Below, piece after piece: positions 34,734-43,127 of a DNA stretch of 64,000 nt. The position numbers were made by a program, and so were the translations under genes. The notes beneath the pieces were generated by a model that was not told the origin of the DNA, searched no databases, and saw only the letters and a list, made by a program, of their open reading frames with translations. Numbering within the stretch: the first letter of the stretch is position 1; each line of letters starts with the position of its first letter. Source of the stretch: Nocardia neocaledoniensis. Lineage in GTDB: Bacteria; Actinomycetota; Actinomycetes; Mycobacteriales; Mycobacteriaceae. The DNA is taken from contig NZ_QGTL01000011.1 in the NCBI RefSeq assembly GCF_003182135.1, positions 62,001-126,000 on the forward strand, in the 5' to 3' direction.

Positions 34734-34974
34734 CGCGTGTCATTCGTCTCGTGCGCGGCCGGGCGGGGCGAGGCGGTCGCGCGGGCGTACCGCACCCAGT
34801 CTGGATATGCGCTGGCGCGCAAGGCAATACGACGGCCTCGATGGTTCGCCCGCTGTTCACGCGACGGTCACCACGGCTGCCATAGACAGCGTCGATCGAG
34901 ATGATCGGCGCTGCGTCCTGGACGCGATCGCCGCTGGTGGGCACGGTGGAGGCGAGCTGACCAGAGGAGAAAAC

Positions 34975-35745
34975 ATGAATCCCGCTCGATCGACAGTCCG
35001 TGGCGCCCGCGCGAGTGTGCTCGCCCTCGCTGTGCTCGCGGTGGGCGTCGGTGCCTGCTCCGCCGACCCGGAGCCGCCCGCGGCGGCGACCTCGACCTCG
35101 GCCGTAGCGCCCGCGGGCACGACCACGCAGGCCCCGCTGACCACCCGTCAGCTCGACCACAGCCTCGACGACGACCTGTTCGACGCCGCCGAGGACGACG
35201 ACGCGAACCGCGTGCGTGACCTGATCGCACGCGGCGCCGACCCGGAATCGCGCCACGACGACGGCCGCACCCCGCTGGTCGAGGCCACCAAGAACCGCGC
35301 GAGCGCGGCCGCGCTCGCGCTGATCGACGCGGGCGCCGACGTGAACGCCAAGGACGACCTGCAGGACTCGGCGTACCTCTACGCGGGCGCCGAGGGCATC
35401 GACGACATCCTCGCCGCCACCCTCGCGCACGGCGCCGACCTGCGCAGCGTGAACCGCTACGGCGGCACCGCGCTCATCCCCGCCAGTGAGCACGGGCATG
35501 TGAGCACCGTGCGGATGCTGATCGCCGCCGGGGTCGACGTCAACCACATCAACACGCCGCGGTGGACGGCGCTGCAGGAGGCGATCGTCTACGGCGACGG
35601 GTCCCAGCGCTACCAGGAGACCGTCACTGCCCTGCTCGACGCGGGCGCCGACCCGGACATCCGCGACGCGGACGGGCGCACCGCGCTGCAGAATGCCGAA
35701 CGCCTCGGGCAGGACGCCATCGTCGCGTTGCTGCGCGAACGCTGA
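34975..35745 (+). CDS. Ankyrin-repeat lipoprotein
   Basis: The 256-residue protein has a lipoprotein signal ending V-G-V-G-A-C (Cys about 27), a Thr/Ala-rich linker and about five ankyrin repeats (from about residue 70, for example G-R-T-P-L-V-E-A, G-G-T-A-L-I-P-A and G-R-T-A-L-Q-N-A with L-L-D-A-G-A-D-P). It would display a protein-binding solenoid on the outer face of the membrane. AGAGGAGA supports the ATG at 34975. The partner protein is unknown. Confidence 0.87.
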   Translation: MNPARSTVRGARASVLALAVLAVGVGACSADPEPPAAATSTSAVAPAGTTTQAPLTTRQLDHSLDDDLFDAAEDDDANRVRDLIARGADPESRHDDGRTPLVEATKNRASAAALALIDAGADVNAKDDLQDSAYLYAGAEGIDDILAATLAHGADLRSVNRYGGTALIPASEHGHVSTVRMLIAAGVDVNHINTPRWTALQEAIVYGDGSQRYQETVTALLDAGADPDIRDADGRTALQNAERLGQDAIVALLRER

Positions 35746-35772
35746 GACGCACCACCGTTCACCTGCGCGGAC

Positions 35773-35778
35773 TATCCT
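35773..35778 (+). promoter_or_regulatory. -10 box of a leaderless transcript
   Basis: TATCCT lies six bases before the ATG at 35785 and no ribosome site is seen. Confidence 0.45.
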
Positions 35779-35784
35779 CTTCCC

Positions 35785-36702
35785 ATGGCCGAGGAAGCGC
35801 TGTTCCTGGACCCCGTGATCGGTCGACCGGCGATCAAGATCGGCTACTTCCCCGATCAATGGGCCTTCGACCGGTTCGCCGCCGCCTACAACGCCTCCAT
35901 GGCGGTGTTGCCGCGGCCCGATGCCATCGCCGCGGTCTCCACGACCTTCGGCCCGGTGCGCGCCTACCGCTTCGGCCCCGGCGGGGATACGCCGCTGGTT
36001 CTCCTGGCCGGACGGCAGGCCAGTACCCCGATGTGGGCGGCGAATCTGCCGAGCCTGCTGGCCCAGCGCACCGTGTGGGCCCTCGACAGCATCGGCGAAC
36101 CGGGTGCGAGCGCCCAGCATCGCGAACTGGCCGACGGTCGCGATCAGGCGACGTGGATCGCGGAAACCCTTGCCGGACTGGGTGTTGCGCGCGCGCACCT
36201 GCTCGGAGTGAGCATCGGCGGCAACCTGGCCGTGCAGACGGCGCTGCACCGGCCGGACGCCGTCGCCTCGATCACCCTGCTCGATCCGGCCAACACGTTC
36301 GCGCCACTGAGCTGGAAGATGATCGCGGTGTCGCTGGGCAGCACCGTGCCGATGATGCCGGACGGCGTGCGTCACCGGTTGCTGAGCTGGATCGCCGGCG
36401 GCGCCCCGGTCGACGAGACGGTGCCGGAAGGGCGGCTCATCGCGTCGGGCATGAAGGACTACCGGGTCGCGCAGCCGCTGCTGCCGCGCCCGACCGAGGA
36501 GCAGTTGCGCGGCCTCACCGTCCCGGTGCTCGCCCTGTTCGCCGGTCGCAGCATCGTGCACGACGCGGCGAAGGCCGCCGAGACCGCGCGGCTGATCCCC
36601 GGCGCCCAGGTGGAGGTGTGGGCGGACGCCTCGCACGCGATCAACGGCGAGCACCCGGACCGGATCGCCCGGCGCTTCGCCGAATTCACCGCGACGATCT
36701 GA
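35785..36702 (+). CDS. Alpha/beta hydrolase
   Basis: The 305-residue cytoplasmic enzyme has the nucleophile elbow G-V-S-I-G-G, an oxyanion region P-L-V-L-L-A-G, an Asp-containing V-L-A-L-F-A-G stretch and the C-terminal His in A-S-H-A-I-N-G. It begins with a roughly 50-residue N-terminal extension seen in carboxylesterases of this group. The substrate is unknown. Its 3' end overlaps the convergent GlxA-type regulator by 17 bases. Confidence 0.82.
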   Translation: MAEEALFLDPVIGRPAIKIGYFPDQWAFDRFAAAYNASMAVLPRPDAIAAVSTTFGPVRAYRFGPGGDTPLVLLAGRQASTPMWAANLPSLLAQRTVWALDSIGEPGASAQHRELADGRDQATWIAETLAGLGVARAHLLGVSIGGNLAVQTALHRPDAVASITLLDPANTFAPLSWKMIAVSLGSTVPMMPDGVRHRLLSWIAGGAPVDETVPEGRLIASGMKDYRVAQPLLPRPTEEQLRGLTVPVLALFAGRSIVHDAAKAAETARLIPGAQVEVWADASHAINGEHPDRIARRFAEFTATI

Positions 36703-37678
36703 CCGTCCCGGTGTCGCCGTGCCGCGCGAGCGTGGCCCGGTAGTGCGCGGGCGCGACACCGAACTGCCGCACGAACGCCTGCCGGAGCGATTCGGCCGTC
36801 CCGAAACCGCAGCGCGACGCGATCGCCGCGACCGGCGTCGTGGTGTGCACGAGCAACTGCGCCGCCGCCTCGACCCGCGCGCGGCGGATGTGGCGGCCGG
36901 GCGTGACGCCGAGATACCGGCCGAACAGGCGGGTCAGATGACGCGCGCTCACCCCTTCGCGCGCGGCCAGCGCCGCGGTGGACAGATCGTCGGCCAGGTG
37001 CGCGGCGATGTGGGCCGTGACCCGGCGCACGAGCGCGTGCTCGGCCTGCGGCTGCGCGAGGAACATGCTCATCTGCGCCTGCGAGCCCGGCCGCTGCAGA
37101 TAGGTGACCAGACCCCGCGCGACCTGCCTGGCCGGCTCGGCGCCGTGGTCCTCCTCGACGAAATCGAGCATGAGATCGATCGCGCTGGTCATGCCCGCGG
37201 CCGTCGACACCCGGCCGTCGCGGATGTAGATCGGTTCGGAATCGACAGTGATCTCGGGGTATTCGGCGGCCAGTTCGCCCGCCGTGATCCAGTGCGTGGT
37301 CGCCCGCTTGCCGTCGAGCAGCCCGGCCGCCGCCAGCACGCTCGCGCCCGTGCAGACGGAGGCGACGCGGCGGCTCACCGCGGCGAGCCGCCGGACATGG
37401 GCGACCAGGGCGGTGTCGCGCGCCGCGTCCTGGTGACCGAGGCCGCCGGAGACGACCAGCGTGTCGAGGGGACCGGTGATCTGCTCCAGCCGCGCCTCGC
37501 CGTGCAGCCGCAGCCCGGAATCGCAGGTGATCGTTCGGCCGCCCCTGGTGGCCAGCTCGACCCGGTACGCCGGGTCGACGCCGATCCGGTTCGCCAGAGC
37601 CAGCGTCGTGGTGACGCACGACAGGTCCAGCAGTTCGGCGCCGTCGTAGCCGATGACGACGACGGTCCTGGCGCTCAT
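36686..37678 (-). CDS. GlxA-family AraC transcriptional regulator
   Basis: The 330-residue protein has an N-terminal DJ-1/PfpI-like amidotransferase domain (about 1-190), with S-V-C-T-G-A-S-V-L-A-A-A-G-L-L at the nucleophile-elbow position. A C-terminal AraC double helix-turn-helix follows (about 220-320), with G-V-S-A-R-H-L-T-R-L-F and I-A-S-R-C-G-F-G-T-A-E-S-L-R-Q-A-F. Proteins of this build regulate amine, amide or stress genes, with the N-terminal domain sensing a ligand. The divergent membrane protein at 37824 is a likely target. Confidence 0.87.
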   Translation of the reverse strand: MSARTVVVIGYDGAELLDLSCVTTTLALANRIGVDPAYRVELATRGGRTITCDSGLRLHGEARLEQITGPLDTLVVSGGLGHQDAARDTALVAHVRRLAAVSRRVASVCTGASVLAAAGLLDGKRATTHWITAGELAAEYPEITVDSEPIYIRDGRVSTAAGMTSAIDLMLDFVEEDHGAEPARQVARGLVTYLQRPGSQAQMSMFLAQPQAEHALVRRVTAHIAAHLADDLSTAALAAREGVSARHLTRLFGRYLGVTPGRHIRRARVEAAAQLLVHTTTPVAAIASRCGFGTAESLRQAFVRQFGVAPAHYRATLARHGDTGTVRSSR

Positions 37679-37823
37679 GTGGTCAGTGTAGGGGCGTCCG
37701 GGCGCATCGGCGCGGGTCTGTTCTGCCAGGAATCCCAAGAAAACAGACGCGGTGGGCCGGGGCGGTCGACCTCCGCCGGATCGGGCGCGACGCTGGGCGG
37801 ACATCGATCCACGGAGGCCCGAC

Positions 37824-38396
37824 ATGACTGCCCGAACCGAACGTATGTCCCTGCGGCGCGGGTCTTTTCCGGACGTGGTCGTCCACCGTTGGCCCAGCCT
37901 GCTCGCCCTCGGACTGGTGCTGCTGATCTGGCCGACCGGGGCCGAGAACACGGTGCGCGTGCTCGCCGAGGTGCTCGTCGTCCTGCCGCTGATCTATCTG
38001 GTCACCGCGGCGCTGGGCAGGCCCGATCGCACCTGGGTGGTCTTCGGCGTGCTCACCGTGCTGTTCGGCGCGCTCGCCGCCCAGGACGTCGTGCCGACGA
38101 CGGCGGGCCTGTCCGTGGTGGCCGTGCTCGCGGTCGCGGTGGCCGCGCGGACCGGTCGGGTCGACCGCGCCTTCCTGCTGCAGGTCGCGGGCTTCGTCCT
38201 CTTCAGCACGATCGCGGTGCTCGCCCAGCAGGTCGGCCTCGGCTGGGCGCGGGTCCTCGTCGCGGCGGGCTGGTTCGCCCACGGTCTGTGGGACTACGAA
38301 CACCGCCACGCCCACCGCACGGTCGCCCGCACCTTCGCCGAGTTCTGCGGCCTGATCGACGTCATCGTCGGCGCCGCCGTCCTCCTGGTGCCCTAG
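37824..38396 (+). CDS. Six-helix membrane protein of unknown function
   Basis: The 190-residue protein has about six hydrophobic helices and ends in A-H-G-L-W-D-Y-E-H-R-H followed by a last helix. The H-x-x-W-D segment resembles DUF6010/haloacid-type membrane proteins, but I cannot name a family with confidence. The ATG at 37824 lies after GGAGG and the gene is divergent from the GlxA-type regulator. A strong bidirectional terminator follows it. Confidence 0.65.
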   Translation: MTARTERMSLRRGSFPDVVVHRWPSLLALGLVLLIWPTGAENTVRVLAEVLVVLPLIYLVTAALGRPDRTWVVFGVLTVLFGALAAQDVVPTTAGLSVVAVLAVAVAARTGRVDRAFLLQVAGFVLFSTIAVLAQQVGLGWARVLVAAGWFAHGLWDYEHRHAHRTVARTFAEFCGLIDVIVGAAVLLVP

Positions 38397-38411
38397 CGCG
38401 ACCACGGACCA

Positions 38412-38448
38412 CGACGACGCCACGGCCGACGGGGCCGTGGCGTCGTCG
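38412..38448. terminator. Bidirectional terminator
   Basis: A perfect 16-base inverted repeat (38412-38427 with 38433-38448, beginning CGACGACGCCACGGCC) with a five-base loop lies between two convergent genes and can serve both. Confidence 0.7.
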
Positions 38449-38456
38449 ACCGGCGA

Positions 38457-38990
38457 TCAGCCCAGCACCGACACCGCGAGCCCGAGCAGCGCGCCGCCGA
38501 AAACCACGGTGTTGCGGACCTTCTGGAGGGTCCAGGTCCAGGCGGGGAAGCCGGCCTCGGCGCGGTCGAGCAGGGCGGGGACGTCGATGCGGGCCAGCTC
38601 GGAATCCCCGGCCCGAGCGAACGCGGCCTTCACCGACTTCGTCGCGGTGAGATTGCTGTAGACGATCACACAGTTTCCGAGCAGGACCAGGCCCAGCACC
38701 ACCCAGTTCACCGGGCGGGCGAGGTCGAGGCCCGCCAGGTTCAGCGCGGCCGCGCCGAGCATGATCGCGGCGACCCCGAGCGGTGCGGCGCTCTCGTGCC
38801 CACTGGCGTCGAAGCGCATCCCGTGCTCGTGCAACGCGGACGTGCGCACACCCTGCCTGGCCAGCTCGGTCTGTGCCGACGCCATGGCGGCTCCGCCGTA
38901 GCGGTGCCGCACGACCGGCATGCTCAGAAACGCGGCGGCGATGGCGATCTCGATGACGGCGACGAGGGTGCGCGCCTCTCGTGACGGCAT
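38457..38990 (-). CDS. DUF1772-like membrane protein
   Basis: The 177-residue protein has four hydrophobic helices (I-E-I-A-I-A-A-A-F-L near the start, L-A-G-L-D-L-A-R-P-V-N-W-V-V-L-G-L-V-L, and others) and the spacing of the DUF1772 group, the second such protein in this window. The start at 38990 forms the palindrome CATG with the start of the divergent tetR gene, so the two start codons overlap by two bases. A longer N-terminus from 39074 would be an unlikely Ser-rich extension and would overlap tetR further. A TetR-regulated detoxification role is only a guess. Confidence 0.65.
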   Translation of the reverse strand: MPSREARTLVAVIEIAIAAAFLSMPVVRHRYGGAAMASAQTELARQGVRTSALHEHGMRFDASGHESAAPLGVAAIMLGAAALNLAGLDLARPVNWVVLGLVLLGNCVIVYSNLTATKSVKAAFARAGDSELARIDVPALLDRAEAGFPAWTWTLQKVRNTVVFGGALLGLAVSVLG

Positions 38991-39663
38991 GGCACGCGAC
39001 ACCTTGACCAAGGAGCAGATCGTCGGCGCGGCGATCGCGCTGCTCGACGAGGAAGGGCTCGACGGGCTGAACATGCGCAGCCTCGGTCAGCGCCTCGACT
39101 CCGCCGCGACCGCCATGTACTGGCACGTGAAGAACAAGGACAATCTGGTCCGCCTCGCCGTCGACGAGGTGTGGGGCGAGATCGCCCTGCCGGATCCGGC
39201 GGCCACCGACTGGCGGGCCGCGGCCGAGGCCATGGCGACCGGGATGTACACCGTGCTCGCCCGGCATCCCTGGCTGGTGCAGGCGCAGGCGAGCCATCTG
39301 CTCTACGGCCCCAACAAGTCCCGGCACGACGAGCGCGCGCTGGCGATCTTCGAGGCGGCGGGATTCGACGACGACGATGCCGATCGCGCGGTCGCCGCGA
39401 TCTTCCTGTTCGTGCTCGGCAACGCGACCGGACCTGCCGCGAATGTCTCCCTGCGCCGCCGGCTGGGCAAGGGTGGCGCCGATCCGGAAACCCAACTGGC
39501 GCAGGCGATGACGGAGGCCACGGCGATCGCGGGGAAGTTCCCGCGCCTGCGCGCGCGGATCGAGCGGGCCGCGGGCACGGGCTACAACGCCGCGCCCGAC
39601 AGCACCTTCCGGTTCGGGCTCGCGGCGCTGCTGGACGGCCTCGGCGCGCGAACGGCCAGCTGA
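38989..39663 (+). CDS. TetR-family regulator
   Basis: The 224-residue protein has a TetR helix-turn-helix (L-T-K-E-Q-I-V-G-A-A, L-N-M-R-S-L-G-Q-R-L and A-T-A-M-Y-W-H-V-K-N-K-D-N-L) and a C-terminal domain of the class containing TetR itself (TetR_C). It is divergent from the DUF1772 gene with overlapping start codons. Alternative starts at 38953 and 38941 would extend it into that gene. The promoter must lie inside the neighbour's coding sequence or use the other strand's 5' end as operator. Confidence 0.82.
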   Translation: MARDTLTKEQIVGAAIALLDEEGLDGLNMRSLGQRLDSAATAMYWHVKNKDNLVRLAVDEVWGEIALPDPAATDWRAAAEAMATGMYTVLARHPWLVQAQASHLLYGPNKSRHDERALAIFEAAGFDDDDADRAVAAIFLFVLGNATGPAANVSLRRRLGKGGADPETQLAQAMTEATAIAGKFPRLRARIERAAGTGYNAAPDSTFRFGLAALLDGLGARTAS

Positions 39664-39670
39664 CGCAGCC

Positions 39671-40324
39671 CTATTCGGTGGTGGTGGCGATGCGGGCGAG
39701 GACGGCGGTGACGACCAGGAAGCCGCTGTCGACGACGTCCTCGAGGGGTTGGCGGTAGTCGTCGAGGACCCACTTCTGGGCGATGATCAGGATGGCGCCG
39801 ACCAGGCCGAGGACGACCATCCGCACGCTCACCTCCGGGTGGTTGTCCAGGTCCACATACGGCGTGAGCAGGGCCAGGCAGATGTCGACCAGGGCGTCCA
39901 GGACGTCGTGATAGGCGCGATCGACCGTCGGGCTCACGCCGAGGATCTCGAAGAAGGCGATCCGCGGCACCCGGGGGTCGTCGCGGATGAGCCGGAAGTA
40001 CGCCGTCAGCGCGCCGCGCACCCTGGTGTCGATGTCGGCCTCGGTGTCACCGATGCCGAAGTGGATCGCCTCGAGCATGCGGGCGGTGACCTCGCGATAG
40101 ACCTCGAGCAGCAAATCCTCACTGTCGGTGAAGGATTCGTAGAAGTACCGCTTGCCGACCCCGGCCGCGGTGCACAGTGTGATGACGGTGGTGTTGCGGT
40201 AGCCCTCGGTGCCGAAGGCCTCGGTCGCGGCCTCGATCAACCGGGTCCGGCGCTCCCGCTGCCGCTGTCCGGGCGCGGCACCGCGGTACCTGCGTCCGTC
40301 GGGATCGAGTTCGGGCGCGCTCAC
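39671..40324 (-). CDS. TetR-family regulator
   Basis: The 217-residue protein has a basic N-terminal arm, the helix-turn-helix (A-A-G-V-G-K-R-Y-F-Y-E-S-F-T-D-S-E-D-L) and a long helical C-terminus. It is convergent with the preceding tetR gene, with seven bases between stops, and divergent from the secreted CocE-type hydrolase. The 150-base divergent gap carries GAACATGTTC and an overlapping set of TTCCCG/CGGGAA repeats, likely its operators. GTG is the start codon. Confidence 0.85.
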   Translation of the reverse strand: MSAPELDPDGRRYRGAAPGQRQRERRTRLIEAATEAFGTEGYRNTTVITLCTAAGVGKRYFYESFTDSEDLLLEVYREVTARMLEAIHFGIGDTEADIDTRVRGALTAYFRLIRDDPRVPRIAFFEILGVSPTVDRAYHDVLDALVDICLALLTPYVDLDNHPEVSVRMVVLGLVGAILIIAQKWVLDDYRQPLEDVVDSGFLVVTAVLARIATTTE

Positions 40325-40380
40325 GACACCGATTCTGTCAGGTGCGGTCGCGGAGCCGCCGCGCGCGGGGGGATCGCCGG

Positions 40381-40390
40381 GAACATGTTC
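40381..40390. promoter_or_regulatory. Perfect 10-base palindrome in the tetR/hydrolase gap
   Basis: GAACATGTTC is fully symmetric. It lies 57 bases from the tetR start, preceded by GG, so its left half resembles the GGGAAC element repeated at 40431-40450. Confidence 0.35.
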
Positions 40391-40421
40391 TTGCGATCGA
40401 ACGTGACGCAGGCTACGTTAC

Positions 40422-40450
40422 TTCCCGGTACGGGAACGTTGTGGTTCCCG
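40422..40450. promoter_or_regulatory. Two overlapping, mutually exclusive palindromes (candidate operator)
   Basis: TTCCCG (40422-40427), CGGGAAC (40431-40437) and GTTCCCG (40444-40450) form two perfect inverted repeats that share the middle element, with spacers of three and six bases. The block ends 25 bases before the hydrolase start. A regulator dimer could occupy either dyad, or the transcript could switch between two hairpins. Confidence 0.5.
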
Positions 40451-40474
40451 ATGGTGGAGGGCTGAGACCGAAGC

Positions 40475-42508
40475 ATGATCAAACATCGAGGGCGTTTCGC
40501 CGCCCTGGTCGCGTCTGTCGTGGTGCTGGTGGGGGCGGTCGCCTCGGCCCCGGTCGGCCAGGCCCTGCCTGCCAACGGCGGCCTGGACGCGCAGTTCGTC
40601 GCCACGCACAACGGGCCGCAGCAATACCCGAACGTCTTCATCGAATGGGACGTGCCGATCACCATGAGTGACGGAACGGTATTGAAAGCCAACGTCTATC
40701 ACCCGGCGGGCGCTGACGGTCAGCCGATCGCCGAGCCGACGCCGACGATCGTCAACATGACGCCCTACACCAAGCTGGTCTCCAACATCGCGGACTCCAC
40801 GCTCGCGGTGCCGGCGCTGTCGGACCTGCTCATGCCGGTGCTGCAGAACCTGGACTTCTCGCCGTTCGGCTTCAGCACCCTCAGCGACATGATGAAGGCG
40901 CTGCCCGGCGGCGCCGCCCGCACCTTCGGCGTGGACCGCAACCTGATCCGTGGCGGCTACACCCAGGTGGTCGTCGACGTGCGCGGCACCGGCTTCTCCC
41001 AGGGCACCTGGCAGGTGTTCGGCGAACGCGAACAGCTCGACGGCGTCGAGGTGGTCGACTGGGCCGCGAAGCAGGGCTGGTCGAACGGCAAGATCGGCAT
41101 GAGCGGCATCTCCTACTCGGGGATCAACCAGCTGCAGACCGCGCAGCGGCAGCCCGAGGCGTTGAAGGCGATCTTCCCGATCGTGCCCGGCAGCGACCTC
41201 ATCCGCGATGTCGCCGCGCCCGGCGGCGCGCTCGGCATCGGTTTCATCCCCGCCTGGCTGCTCGCCGTCGACGGCGCGAAACTGCTGCCGGACCTGGTCT
41301 CCATCCTGAGCGGCAAGTTCGACTGGCAGTGGCTGGCCGATCGGGTACGCGACCCGTTCACCTTCTTCAACGTCCTCATCGCGGCGCTGACCACCCCGAC
41401 GGTCGAGCAGATCCCGCCGGAGATGGCCTCGATCCTCGACGACGAGAGCCCGCTGCGCACCGCCTGGGTCGGCGAACCCGATCAGGTGCGGGTGCCGACG
41501 TTCCTCTACGGCGGCTGGCACGACATCTTCACCTACTCGACCCCGCGCATCTACAACGCCGTCGACGTGCCCGCCGAGCAGAAGAAGCTCATCATGGGCG
41601 ACGTCTACCACGTGACGGTGAGCTCCGGGCTGGGTCAGGCCGGCGCGCCCGCACCGCTGGAATCGTTGCAGCGGGCCTGGTTCGACAAGTGGCTCAAGGG
41701 CATCGACAACGGCATCGACCGGTACGAGCCGGTCACCCTGTGGCAGCAGGGCAGCGAGCAGTGGACCTCCGACGTCGCGTTCCCGCGTCCGGGGATGCAG
41801 CACCGGCGGCTCTACCTGGACGGCGCGCCGTCGGGGACCGCGCCGGGCGCCAGGTACGACGGCAGCCTGGTCGCCTCGCCCGGTGCGGCACAGCGACTCT
41901 CGGTCGACCCGAGCCTGACCACGATCTGCTCGCGCGACGCCGCGCAGGGCACGGCGGGCCTGGTGCCGCTGCCGGACATCTGCGTGGAGGACGCCAGGAT
42001 CAGTGAGGGCGCCGCGCTCACCTTCACCTCCGCCCCGGTCACCCAGCCGACCCGGATCTCCGGCGCGATCGCCGCGCACCTGAACACGGTGCTCGACGCG
42101 ACCGACGGATACTGGACGGTCACGGTGAACGATGTGGCCCCCGACGGCCGCTCGACGGTGTGGACGCAGGGGCAGCTGATGGCCTCGCTGCGCGCGGTCG
42201 ACGACGGCAAGTCGACCCGCTCGCCCAACGGCGACTACACCGATCCGTATCCGATCCTCACCCTCGACACCCGCCAGCCGGTGGTGCCGGGCGAACCGAC
42301 CACCATCGACATCGGCATCCGCGCCACCGACGGCGTGCTGCAGCCGGGCCACCGGCTCCGGGTGGACGTGTTCGCGAGCAACTTCCCCAGCGGAATCCCG
42401 TTGCGGCCGTTGCTGAACGAGAGCGGTCTGCGCACCCAGCACCTGGAGCTCGATCCGGCGCGGCCGAGCTGGATCAACGTGCCGATGGACACCGATCCGG
42501 GCTGGTGA
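40475..42508 (+). CDS. Secreted CocE/NonD-family hydrolase
   Basis: The 677-residue protein has a signal peptide (about 1-32, with A-S-A-P-V-G-Q-A cleavage region). The X-Pro dipeptidyl-peptidase/cocaine-esterase fold follows: T-M-S-D-G-T-V-L-K-A-N-V-Y, V-D-V-R-G-T-G-F-S-Q-G, the nucleophile G-I-S-Y-S-G, Y-G-G-W-H-D-I-F with the Asp, the His region D-V-Y-H-V, and a C-terminal jelly-roll domain (H-R-L-R-V-D-V-F-A-S-N-F-P). It hydrolyses an ester or amide outside the cell; the substrate is unknown. It is divergent from a tetR gene that probably represses it. Confidence 0.87.
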   Translation: MIKHRGRFAALVASVVVLVGAVASAPVGQALPANGGLDAQFVATHNGPQQYPNVFIEWDVPITMSDGTVLKANVYHPAGADGQPIAEPTPTIVNMTPYTKLVSNIADSTLAVPALSDLLMPVLQNLDFSPFGFSTLSDMMKALPGGAARTFGVDRNLIRGGYTQVVVDVRGTGFSQGTWQVFGEREQLDGVEVVDWAAKQGWSNGKIGMSGISYSGINQLQTAQRQPEALKAIFPIVPGSDLIRDVAAPGGALGIGFIPAWLLAVDGAKLLPDLVSILSGKFDWQWLADRVRDPFTFFNVLIAALTTPTVEQIPPEMASILDDESPLRTAWVGEPDQVRVPTFLYGGWHDIFTYSTPRIYNAVDVPAEQKKLIMGDVYHVTVSSGLGQAGAPAPLESLQRAWFDKWLKGIDNGIDRYEPVTLWQQGSEQWTSDVAFPRPGMQHRRLYLDGAPSGTAPGARYDGSLVASPGAAQRLSVDPSLTTICSRDAAQGTAGLVPLPDICVEDARISEGAALTFTSAPVTQPTRISGAIAAHLNTVLDATDGYWTVTVNDVAPDGRSTVWTQGQLMASLRAVDDGKSTRSPNGDYTDPYPILTLDTRQPVVPGEPTTIDIGIRATDGVLQPGHRLRVDVFASNFPSGIPLRPLLNESGLRTQHLELDPARPSWINVPMDTDPGW

Positions 42509-42515
42509 CCCGGCC

Positions 42516-43127
42516 TCACCCCGCCGCGAACAACCGCCGCAGGTCGTCGACGAACGCGGTGTAGGCCTGCGCGCGGTCCTCGGCGCGCAGCACCGCGGCG
42601 GGGTGCACGGTCACCCCGACCCGGTGGTGCTCGCCGTCGACGACCTGTCCGCGCAGTGCGGTGACCTTGGCCTTCGGGCCGAGCACCGCCTGCGTGGCGA
42701 TCGCGCCGAGGCAGATCACCAGCCGCGGGGCGATCAGCTCCAGTTCGGTCGCCAGCCACGGAGCACAGGCCACGATCTCGGTCCGGCGTGGTTGCTGATG
42801 GATGCGGCGCTTGCCGCGTTCGACGAACCGGAAGTGCTTGACCGCGTTGGTCAGATACAGCGTGTCGCGGTCGACGCCGATTTCGGCGAGCGCGCGATCG
42901 AGCAGGTGGCCCGCCGGTCCGACGAACGGGTGCCCGTCGAGATCCTCGTCGTTGCCGGGCTGTTCGCCGACCAGCACCGTGTCGGCCGTGGCCGAGCCCT
43001 CGCCGAAGACGGTCTGGGTGGCGTCGCGATAGAGATCGCACCCGTGGCACCGTTCGGCGGCGGCGCGCACCGTGGCCAGGTCCTCGGTGCGCGGAACGTA
43101 CTGCGCCGCACCCGGATACTTCGTCAT
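42516..43127 (-). CDS. udgX: UdgX-type uracil-DNA glycosylase
   Basis: The 203-residue protein has the iron-sulfur family-4-like pattern: C-H-G-C (Cys 27, 30) and later Cys near 121 and 137, motif A G-E-Q-P-G-N-D-E-D, and the diagnostic K-R-R-I-H loop with His 110. In Mycobacterium smegmatis UdgX the equivalent His attacks the deoxyribose and leaves the enzyme covalently bound to DNA at the uracil site. That loop is present in full here. The start overlaps the DUF72 stop by four bases, so the two are co-translated. It would act on uracil in DNA in the cytoplasm. Confidence 0.9.
   Translation of the reverse strand: MTKYPGAAQYVPRTEDLATVRAAAERCHGCDLYRDATQTVFGEGSATADTVLVGEQPGNDEDLDGHPFVGPAGHLLDRALAEIGVDRDTLYLTNAVKHFRFVERGKRRIHQQPRRTEIVACAPWLATELELIAPRLVICLGAIATQAVLGPKAKVTALRGQVVDGEHHRVGVTVHPAAVLRAEDRAQAYTAFVDDLRRLFAAG

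Noticed and set aside
34675..36759. Long minus-strand frame across the ankyrin and hydrolase genes
   Set aside because: It is antisense to two well-supported genes and shows only compositional residues.
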